DNA from: Acanthaster planci
Taxonomy: Eukaryota > Echinodermata > Asteroidea > Valvatida > Acanthasteridae
Assembly: GCF_001949145.1 (NCBI RefSeq)
Contig: NW_019091396.1
Span: forward strand, 1,701,615-1,765,614
DNA: 64,000 nucleotides
Direction: 5' to 3'
Of the stretch, positions 13,301 to 25,300 are shown in pieces. Below the pieces are notes generated by a model. The model searched no databases, was not told the DNA's origin, and worked only from the letters and a program-made list of their open reading frames with translations. Numbering within the stretch: position 1 is the stretch's first letter; the number at the start of each line of letters is the position of its first letter. Position numbers and translations under genes: made by a program.

Positions 13301-16300
13301 AATTTACGCCAACCCCAGTTACAAGTTTGAAACAGCCGGCCCCGGGGATACCCTCATCAACTGCAAGTCTGCTGATTGTGGAGGTGAGATTCCGTTTTAT
13401 AATGGACTCCATCAAGGTATTTGTGACCTTGAGTAGGTGTGGTATTCAGAGGCAAAGTTTGCCCAGCAAATTGTCTCAAAAAGAATTATGTGGTGAACAT
13501 TTACAGCCCTGTATTAAAGATTGTAAGTGAAGCAGTGGGAATGTGTGATGTGTGCCTTTTCTCAGGGGCATGTTTAATATTAGAAACTGACTTCCATTTC
13601 AAATGACTACATGATGAGAGATGGGTTTGTGCTTGTTTGCTAGGTGTGTACGTATCTGGTGTGGACTCCACTCTCCGCAATGCAGAATTGTACGAGGGAA
13701 AGCCAAACAACCTCGTCCAGTTCGATACCGTTGTGCAGACCACTGATCAAAGTGTACCAATGTTCGGACGCAACATGTGGCGCCTGAATCTGTATGGCAG
13801 CGAACGGCCCAATGGACAGGGTGAGCGCCTCAACCCACAAGAGCAAGTCCTGTCGGATTACTTCAGCAGCCGCGAGCTGGCCACACCAGGAGATGCCCTG
13901 AACTTCCAGCCCATCAACGCCGAGTATGACATGACGAACGTCGACTGCAAGAGACTGAAGTACCTGTGCACCGAGTTTAGTCGCAACCCCAGCTCCTCAC
14001 GGAACTTTGAGCTCACCCCCGTCCCCAACGAGAGAGTACTCAGAGACTGTATGGAGGTGCCTGATGAAATGTGCAATGGTGAGTTAATGGCGACAACGGA
14101 CAGAGCGCTCACTGTCCTAAACTTAAGAGTACTGAATCTTTTCAGAACCACACATACCCACAAAAGAGATAATTCACATGGTATCTCTGCAAAGCTTCTA
14201 CCGTATTAATGGCAAAAGTTGCAGATACTAGAGTAACTTAAAATACAGTTTTTAATTTAAAGACAGTCATACAGTGAGAGGATATAAAATAATTTCCATG
14301 AAAATTTTTCTTTAGTTTGTATTTTGCCAAACCCAGCTTTTGCATCTCCGTTTGGTTTATCGAGCATTCTCTTCATCTGCAGCTTTTGGCTTTTAAATTA
14401 CTGTTCTTATTTTACTCAGCCTCTGAGAAAATTGTTGCTATTAAAGATTTAAACGTTATACCTTATCAGCTGCTCAGATTCTGTAGATGTGTTGAGAAAT
14501 CTGATTGGAAATAACGTCCGATTATTGAAATGGACATGCAGATTTCTCCATTGTTTTCATTTTTGTGCGCCTTTTTTCCCAACCTAAGGTGTGATCATTG
14601 AGGATATGGACTGGACCATGGAGGAACCCACCAGCAAAGTCACCCCTGGCACCCCCACACCGATAAGGCTGAACGTGGGCGTGGAGTCTAGACCTTCAGC
14701 TGGCAGTGCCAGTGGGGACGGCCTGTGGCGAGTGGGCATCTTCGGCTCCACCCGGCCCGACGGCAAGGGCAAGCAGATTGGACTCACGCAGCAGATCCTG
14801 ACCCGTGACCAGTCAAGCCGTGACCTGACGGCTGGCCAGCCCCTCGACTTTGTTGGGGTGGATACTGAGTTTGACCTGTCGGCCATCGGCTGCGAGTCCG
14901 AGTTCCAGTACCTGTGCGTGGAGTTTGCCAAGGGTCGGCGGGCCCAACCAGACTTTAAGTTCCAGACTGCCGGCGGGGATGATGTCATCGTCAAATGCAA
15001 GGATGAAGAGTGTCGTAAAGGTTTGTTTGGGCAAAGTCAAACACATTTGGTCATGTCTATTATTTCATGTGGGCATATACTGAGAATGTCCCAACATCCC
15101 ACAAAACCCACCTGGAGCAAATTAAAAAAAAACACTTTATATAGTGTAATGACAGAGCTTGCAGACCACCGGGGTGGCACCGGAGCCTCCAGGGTGGAGA
15201 ACAAACTCCTGGTTAGGTATGGATTATACAGACACTCTTAGGATTTCAAATAGGGCAATCAAATAAAACCCTATAAATATGCACTTGGCTGGTTTTAAAT
15301 GGTAGTTTAACTGTACATGATACACTTGTCACCTTCAAAAGGAGTACTTGAATTGTCGAGTCTGAGTTTCAATCATGGCATATTCGGCTGTGGCTATTGA
15401 GTAAGTGGTGCTGTGAGTCTCCATAGCTGTCAATAGAGATGTCTGATTCAAAATGATTGATGGAGTGGATGACAGTGCAAGTTCCATTCAACTTCATTGT
15501 ATGCAGGAGTTAAAGTGCGTGGCCTCGAAATCTCTGACAGCTATCTGACGACCTTGAAAGAGAACACCCCATCCAATCGTGTCATCTACGATGTCACTGC
15601 CTTGACCACTCCGGACAGTGGAGGGGCCATGGGAGACAACCTGTGGGAGATGTCGCTGTACGGCAGCAGCAACGTGAACGGCGTGGGCCCGCGCCTCAAC
15701 GAGGAGCGGCAGGTCTTCAGCCCCTACCAGCAGGACAAGGAGGTGACGCCAGGGGAGGACATCCCATTCCAGATGGTGGATGCCAACTTCAACATGAGGG
15801 GGCTGACGTGCAAGGAGGTCCCTTACCTGTGCTCGGAGCTGAGGAAGAACCCAAGGGCGTATCCAGATTTCCAGTTCACACCCGTCCCCGACAGAAGTGT
15901 TTTGAGGAAATGCTTCCGCACCAAATGTGATGGTACGATCTATTGGAATGCCAATGACTCATCAGCAGTCTTTTGTGGTGACGTCCACCACAAGTCAATC
16001 CCAAGTCACTTTACAAGTCCAGTCGCAAGCATCAAAGGGGATAAACGATGACAGGGCAATCCTGTGATATCAATTTATTTGCATAGCTTACGCCTTGAAT
16101 CAACTTCAGATGATGGGGGGGTGGTGAAGGCTTGTTGTGGATTCAACTTGCATCTACCAAATAATTCATTTTCTTTCACACTCGAAGTGTGAATGTCTGC
16201 ATTTTCAGAAAGATTTTTCGGACCAAATGCCTGAGTGCAAGGCTTCTTTTGAGATAACAACCTTCACTCAGGGCAACCACTGAAAAGACGTACATCTTTT

Positions 16301-19300
16301 GCCCCCTAAGAAGGAACAGAAAATGGTAAACATAGAGAGGTATGGTACAGTAGATTTCTATTATAGCACTCCTTAGTATAACATTCTTGCTGATATAAAG
16401 CTCTTTTTCCATTTCCCCAACTGCACACTCGTTCACCGTGGACATTTTTCTGTGGTTATAGCGCTACTGTTTATAACGCTTTTCAGGATATAGCACTTGC
16501 TATTTTAGGCCCCATGAACCATATTAAGCGTGTAAAACAATTCCAATTGCAACGCTTCTTACCATGGAAAGTCAGATGCTTTGAAAATCTGCCAAACTGC
16601 ATCGCGAGGCCGCCGCAATTAGCCGGCCTGTATCTGTACTGCACGTAACACACGCACATGTAATTTGGTTTTAGAGAGTATGGTAATTTTCGATCTTCTA
16701 CATGTATCCCACATTTGCAACGAAACAAATTAACAATAATAAAGAGCAAGTTCCCATTAATCGCATGCAAACTATACTACACTTATGTACATGTACATAA
16801 ACGCACATGTGCGTTGCACATGTTGCGTGTCCAGTCAGTTATAGCACTGTGCGATTATAGCACTCACTTCAGTTCAGTTCCTTTAGGAGTGCGATAACAG
16901 GAATCTACTGTAGTCTCGTTAACCACACTGATGTACTTTTAATACTCGCATTTCAAGTGAAAGCAATTTTACCGGATTTCTCGCATCATAATGTTTACTT
17001 CATTCCCCTGAAAATGGTAATTCACTCTGTTTAATATGTTCAGGCGTCACGATTGACACTACCACCTTGGCTGGAAGTGACTTCACCATTGACGACCAAA
17101 CAAACGAGATCAAGTTTGACGTGTCGGTGACCTCTAACCCCAACAGCGGCGATGCCACGGGCCGAAACCTGTGGCAGCTGGAGTCATACGTCTCCAACGA
17201 CCCCGAGGGAAGTGGACGACGCCGGATCCTGGAGAGGCAGACCCTTACCCCCGAGATGGCCAGCCGTGACCTGAGGTCTGGCTCCCGGCTGACCTTCAAC
17301 AACCTGGCGGCCCGCATCAACAAGGACGACGTTCCTTGTGAAGAGGGAGGCGGGTATTTGTGTGTGGAGATCCAGAAGGCTCGATACTCCTCGTTGGACT
17401 TCACTCTTGATGGAGCTCGAGAGGACTCCCTTAGGAGGTGTAAAAAGCTGAAGTGTGCAAAAGGTAGACGTGAGCTCCAGGAAGGAGTGGTGTTTGGTGT
17501 CTTGTGGATTTGCCTGCTTTTTCTTTTAGATTTTTAGTTAAGATATTTTATCATTAGGAGCCTCCCATTGATTTAATCTTACAATTTAACCGCGGGTGTG
17601 CATGCAATCACTGGACCTACTTATTATACTAGATCTTTTTGGTTAAAAGCGTGGGTCTCCTCCCTGAGAATGAGCAGGTTTTCATTTTGTTAAGTTCAAA
17701 ATACTTCATCATATATAAGTGAAAGAACATTTGTTGTGATTGTTGTGTAATCTTGGAAATCAGTGCACCTCTGGCGGACAGTCCTTGTTGTGAATGAATC
17801 TATTCTAGGTTTACTGAAGACTTTTTGGCTGTAACTTGATGTTCCATTTACTGTGCCATTTTATTTTGAATTTTCATAACTGCCTTGTTTTTGTTCTTTT
17901 GCTTCTCTTTTGCCTTGCCCATCTGTACTTCTCTGTAATCATAATCAGCTGAAATAGTCAAGGTAAGTATTCCCCCAGCTGTGACTGGAATGACCAAATA
18001 CATAGAACCGAATTGTGTGATACCCTATCCCCCATATTTTCTGTCCACTTCCAAGGCCAAAAGTTTTTAATGAACGTTTTTCTCATGGCTATGTCAAATC
18101 TGCCCCAGTGCTCCCAGATGAGCGAAAAGTCAACCAAAAGTTTGCCATTACTTTGAGGTTTTCTGACTGCAATAATAGGATACTTCCAAGCTTAAGGGTC
18201 CATCGTACAGATCTTGAAATCAAGGTGAAGGTGGTATTCTTTGTAAAGGCCTCATCCACAGTGTGAAAGATTCTTTTTGAAGTTCAGCTGTGACTTAAGG
18301 TTGGCATGGGATATGTTGATATCTCCCTCTCATATTAGTTGACTGACTTTTTGCCAAAAAAAATTTGTGTTTTCAAATATGTCCTCACCAGCACAAGGCA
18401 CAAACAAAAATTCTGTCAATAACTGCCAAGAAGTGCAAATTTTTGCACTGGCCAAAAAGAAAGCAACATAATAGATCGTAGTCAGTTACAGTTGATTCTA
18501 AGGTATGGTTTTTGTTGATCTGTTGTGCATCACAGGGACCAAAAGGAGCAAAAGGGTACCCAGGAGAATCGGCTCAACCACCTGTGAGTTTATTAAAAAA
18601 AATGAGAGAAAGCTTTGTTTTCAGGACAGTGCAAAGAATTTACCTACAAAAATAGATCAATTCATTTTTCACTTTTTGAGAGAACCAGCTCTAAACAGAC
18701 ACAATCATTCATTGCTTTGGGCACTTTCTATTGCATCATATCTTCAGACTTCTGATGGGTTTTCCTGTTTTTTTTGGGGGGGGGTGTTAAATTGATGTTA
18801 ATCAGTTTTTGCATTTCAACTCTTCGTATGGTCAATTGCATTTGAAGTGTTTCATTTATTTATTAAACCTCAAACACGAGCAATTAGAGGTAAGACTTTA
18901 AAACAGACAGACTCAGCGAGTGGATGTTGCCCATGGATGGTTTTCCAGTGTTACTGATGATGGCAAGCTAAACATAGGAAGAAGTGTCATATTCAAGTAT
19001 AGGCCTATATCAAATGGAAGATCAGATTCAACTGGAGTCACTTTTCCATGTCTTTTCATATTGCTTATCCTACATTTAAATATAGGTCAAATTTGTCCAT
19101 TGACAGAATTAAACCAGTCTTTTTTTTCACATTGCTGTGCTTGTCTTTGTTGATGTATATTTTCAATTTTATTTTCAATTCCTCCCTGCCCCCATCCATA
19201 GATTGCTGGCCCGTACCCTCCTGGGCTTCCAGGAAGAGCAGGCCCTCCAGTAAGTTGAGAATTGCTCTTATTTCAAACCCAAGGCCTAGGCTAACATGAC

Positions 19301-22300
19301 ACAGTTGCTGACTGGACCCACTGTCATGGCCCTGCTTAACAGGTAGCAGAAATGCTATAGTTACTGATAGCAATATCTTGTGGCAGTGCTTAGCTTGGAT
19401 GAGCTTACAGCTCCGCATGTACAGAGAATCTAATTTTTCTGTTACTGCATTAAGCAAATTTTTTCTCCAAGGTAAGCATGCCTTTGCTACGCTAACTGTT
19501 TATGAAATAAATGGAGCCTCCATTGGGATGAAATCACTTGTTTAGCAGTGCCATGAAATTGGGCCCTGGTGCTAATTTTATGCAGCTGATTGACTCATAC
19601 ACCAATCAAACACAGATGTATTTTAAAGGAAGAGAATGCTGATGTGGGTTAACTTTCACTTTCATCTCTTCCATGATCAGCAGTGAATGGACAATAAGTG
19701 TAGTTCAGTATTGTTTTGTCTTCAGTGTTCACTCCCAACCCTCCCTCCAAAGAAAACCACTCACAGCCAAAATATTTCTGCAACAAAGTTTACAGTGAAC
19801 TTTACTCTACGCACTCAGTCACAGAGGCATCTTTGATTTGCCTTATGGTTTATTTTAGGGAACTCGACCATTTGAGTCTTTTCCTATGAGAATAGACTAA
19901 AGGTACTTGTATTGAGAGTGCAGACTACTAGGCTCTGTCCTTTTCGGAAATGGAAAATTCCTCTTTGTCAGAAGAATAAGTTAGGCAGTCTAGTGCTTCA
20001 AGTGCACCATCTAGCATTGGAAATATGTAGATACATGTCTGAAAAAATCTCATTGACCTATGAGAAAGATACGAGGTGAGATAAAAATTTTTTTTTACTT
20101 CAATGTTTGCACTTTCATTAGTACATAAGTCTCTCCTCTGAGTTTGTATTTATCTGGAAAATGCAGCCTTTCAAAAGTATGGTCCATTCATTGCTGTGAG
20201 ATTTCTTTTCAGGCAGAGGTGTTAAGTTAATTTTTGCAAGTCTAAGCCAAGTCACAAGACAGTCATTTGGTCCAATCACAAATCAAGTCACAAGTCATTT
20301 GATTACAGGTCAAGTCACAAGTTTATTTGGTCCAAGCACAAGCAAGTTACAAGTCTTTTTGTACAAGTCAAGTTGCGCTATGTGTGATTTCAAGTCACAG
20401 CCTAGTCTTGGTTCCAAGACCTTCCATATTCTGCGATCTGCAACACGAACCACACAGGAAGGTTTTGGATAATTAATTTGTATGACCAGGGGTGGCAACA
20501 GATTATGGTAATAATGATAGGATATGCATGATTCATATCACTCAAGCAGTGATGGGTTGAAGCTATGTAAATGACCTTCAACCTGTTAATATGCTCCTCA
20601 TTCACAAAATATGTTTTTAAACTGAAACATCAGCCAACATCATGTGTAACTTTTTAAAGACGCTTGAGTTAAACACAAATATCCCTCCATAGTCTAGGGC
20701 AGTAGCCAAGAACTTCCGATGTGCCCAGATAACCCAAAAATTTGAGCCATTTTAAATTTTTCCGGGTTGCACATTGTTGCAAACGGTACGGTTACAATGT
20801 ACAAAGTCTTCACTTGGTTTAGTACAGTGAATTTGGCCCATTTCTCCCCCATACTGAAAATTTACAGGATGAATACTCTACAGATATCTGAATGTGGGTA
20901 GTTGTTATAAAAATTATCTATTAGAGTATCTTGAAGGTATTTTACAACCACCTGAACGTGACATTTTACGCAGCAATTTTTCACCTTCGAGATCTGGACG
21001 ACATTTTTGGTTTCTATTCTAGGCTGACTGGCATCATGAACAGATATAAGTAATTCATTTTCAGGCTCAAACGAAGCTGTTGATTGGATCCCTGGGAAGT
21101 CGAGGGGAAAATAATGAAAAACATACGCATTGCCAAACAAAATAATATGCAAGAGTACAACAGCTAAGTGATTCAGACATGGCCTTCGGCAGACGAAACA
21201 TTATTTTAAGGACGCAAGACGTAGGCCTAGTTTAAAATTGTAATTGGTTTGATTGAATAGTTTTCTGACTTACTTTGGTAACAAGTCATAATGTGCAAGT
21301 CCAAGTTCAGTCACAAGTCAAAAACTGATAATTACAAGTCAGGTCACGAGTCACAAATATAGCAACTCGAGTGGGACTCGAGTCTAAGTCAAGTGACTCG
21401 AGTCTACAACTCTGTTTTCAGGTAATGACTGCTGTCATGGTGATTTTATGGCACTGATTAGTGACAATGCCTTGTTTTACAGGGATACAAAGGACCAACA
21501 GGTTACCCAGGACTCATGGGAGCACCAGGATTTAAGGCAGGTTTTAATGAGATTGATGGGGGGCACCATTTCCAACTCTTTGAAAACTATGCCGGTACAG
21601 CAAGTACAACACTTCAGACACCTAAAAGTGTTAAGACTCCATTTTTGATAGAAAATACTTTCAATTCAACATGCTGGCTCTTTAAAAAAATGTAGCCCAT
21701 GTCAGCAAGGTACTCAGCTTGCTGTCAATACTTTCGCCAGACTTGTAAGACTTGTAAGGCATCTCCAGTCTATCTCAGCTTGGAGATGCCTCGTGAAGAA
21801 GTGTAAACTTAAAAGAATGTAGCGAGATTCTGGAGAAAGTTCCTTAAACAACAACGAAAAATTCAGTGGTCTGAACCGTGGAGGCCATTTCTGCATGTTC
21901 CCAGCACCTGTTGAACTCTGAACATTGCATGCAATCTGATATTCCAACCAGTTTTTCGCATCTCTGCAGGGCCCAGATGGAGATTACGGACCAAACGGCT
22001 ACCCTGGCCCACCCGGCGTACCAGGCCCTCCTGGTCCCCCTGGAGAGGTAAGTGCAACCTGTTGGTGGCTTTTATCAACACCAGCCACAAGAAAAATCCG
22101 ACAAAAACAACCTTGCACAAGAAGGCCTTGAAAAAGTGCATAAAATTCATGGCATTTAAACATCAAATATATGAGAGACTTTTTACATCATAGTGATCAT
22201 GCAGTTGAGTTAATGTGAGCAAGTATTACTTTTGTGAGAATTCATAAAAGTTACCGAATGCAATGTATGCTACCCAAAGAGTTTTTTCAGTCATTTAAGC

Positions 22301-25300
22301 AAGTTGTCTGTAAAAAAACAGTGATTAATCGGGAGCTTTAATGTGTAGAATCATTTTGTTGCATTAGCTCTGTAAAACACAGAATTCTCTGGCAGTTTTG
22401 CCCCAAAATCTCTTTTTCTGCAAACAACACGATGCGCTACCAATTGAAAACTCCATTTTATCATTTCTGTAGACGGAGCAAAACCTGGAAATTTTCCCCA
22501 AACATGGAAGCACACATTTAAATGAACCAAGAAATGCAATTTTTAAACTAAAATCCTTGACATTACACCTGTGTGTTTCAATTACTCTTATTTGTGATTT
22601 ATGTTTGGTAACTTAATCTGTTTTTTTTTTAAATCTTTTTGTGCTAATGCAAATTTGTATATTCATGATGAAAACTGTGCTGTCGTCCTTGGCACTGAAC
22701 CACAATATTGCATTGATTCGTGCACAAAAACTGTCAGAATTTGGTTTTATTTTACTGTGGTAATTTTCCATTTCTTTTGCAATTTATTGTGAAAGTATAT
22801 GGCAATAAGCCAGTAAACAGTTTCTCAGAAATGTTTCAGAATTTGAACATGAAAGTATGTTAACTAAGTAGTATCTCCGGTAATTTACATCGCAGCAACA
22901 GCACCCTCACTCCTGTAAAGCTTGGCAAATTTTTCATGTTAAACTAAATTTGCCTGTTCACTTACCTGTAAAAGGATTTCCAAGAGTTTTCATATGTTAA
23001 TGAAGAGGTCGAAGATGTGCAGAAAGAGACCAAGGAAAGTTCGTAGCACAGATCCCTCAAGTGATCTCCGTTCATGCAGCCACACACTGGGCACCGTGCA
23101 TCAGGGCAGCTGGGAAGGTGTTTCACAGGCTTGATTTGTTCTTCCTCCTCTCGCCCCCCCCCATTTCTATCTGCAGGCAATTGCCCCAGCCAACATCGGA
23201 TCCATCTCTGGGAAAAAGACTGGCTATGGTTACGGTTATGGATCTGGCCCTCAGCAGGTTGTACAGGTCAGGAAACGGTGGAGCACATTTGAAATGTCAT
23301 TGAAAAAAACAATTGGAAGCACTGTTTGTACAGGCTGTTCCTGCCTGTATGTATCATTATAGTTGCAATTTATTTAGAATTTATATTAACAGTTTATTTG
23401 GAATTACAATGTTTGGCATTCAGAATAATTCTGCTTGTTTCATAAATTTCAGTTATTACATGTTTAATTATATCTAATTAATAATACTACAACTAGATAT
23501 TTTCAATTGTTAAAATTAAATGTCTCATTTTGGTGATATTGACATGGTAACTATTTGTGTCACACAGTTCAAAACGAACAAATGTAATTTCAAAAAAGCA
23601 TGGAGAATGATCTCTGCTTGCAAGTTTCTGCGTGAGGCCTCTTTGATAGAGCATCCCAACAATGGCAGGGTGAATTTCTTCCACACCTGCCTCGTTGTAT
23701 TTAAAGGACCTTCAGGTGGTTGTATTAATTGGAATTGATCACACTAAATGTTGAAGGAATTAAGCAATGCATGTTCTACTCCATATTCCAGAAAACATTT
23801 GCGTATACACGCTATCCGTACAGGTTTATTTTTCACTGATGGCAAGGATGCCAGCACAACCAAAACAGATAAAAAAATTACGAAACATTTGGAATGTCAT
23901 TTGTAAAAAATGGAACTGTCCTCTGGCATCAACCTTTGCACAGGTCTATTTAATTCGATTCGTTTAATCCTGCTGTTTTGACTGTCCAGTTTCTTCATAT
24001 AAGACGACCCATTTCAGATTATTCCTCTAGAGTTCAGAAGTAGGATCAAAACCTTCAATGCCATTCTCACAATCCACACCCAAACGTGCATGCACAAGAT
24101 AGATATCATGTAATTGGTGTGTATTTGAAAAAGGCTCTTCAGAGTTGTCAGTGGTTTTTAATCCTGATTTGTTTTATTACTTGTTTCTTGACAGGGTCCT
24201 CCTGGGCCCCCGGGCCTCCCCGGTGCCTCAGGTGCAAGGGTAAGTTGGCATAGCTCCTTGTACATCTCCCAAAGGACTTTTGGTACAAGTGCAACAAAGA
24301 AGTTACTTGGTTTTGTTTTTACAGTTTGCAGAGTTTGGCTTTAACAAAGACGCAGAGCCCTCTGGTTTATAAAATGAGCAAGTAGGGATTTTCCCATCAC
24401 ATCATGTCTTGAGACATTTCTGGAACGTTTTAATTCAAAGAGAATTTGACGATTTGGTAAAAAAATTAATAAGATGAATATTCCCCCCCCTCAAATGATT
24501 TTTATCTCTTTTCTTTAGTTTCTTATTAAAAGCAGACTCCTTATTCAACTTGTTTGGATGTTTTGTAATAGTTGTTTTTGCACTCTTCTAGGGCTGAGTC
24601 AATTTGAATAATTCACTATTCGAATATTCAACCTTCAACCTGATCGAATATTTGGTCATACCGACTGGCAAATTGTTGATGAACAAACCATGTACAAAAT
24701 CAGTTACAATAACACACACAATTGTACATTATAATCACTATATAATAGTTTCTCACATCTAGGAGTATCTTCAGCCATGATTTAGCAAGATTTAAGAGAC
24801 AAACAATACTTCTTGCCCTGTTGAAAATTTCTATTCCTTTCACATTTTTAAATGAATAATTTACCCCTTGAATTGTAAGATTAGTGTCGCTTTTCATTGG
24901 AATCTGTTTGAAACAAGCCTCCATAGTGCAATTTTTCTCATTTAAAACAAAAGAAAATTTGCCCTTCCTTTTCATGGTTTTTGCATTTGAATATTCAAAT
25001 TCAGAAAATTATGTTCAAGTATTCGATCGTATAATCAATCAAATGTTCGGATATTTGGATATTCAGCACAACCCTATACTCTTCTGGGAAGCGTATTGTT
25101 TTGATATATTTTAAGATGATTCAGATTCCAATATTAAACTACTGCTTTTGTTGGTGTTTTAGGGACCTATTGGACTGCAGGGAATCAGCGGTGAATCAGG
25201 CCCACTTGGTCGACCCGTAAGTATATCAGGGTGACCCAGTTTGCATTTCTGTCTTTGAATTTGAAGTTGTATATGGCTAAGTCATTGTTGAGACACGGCA

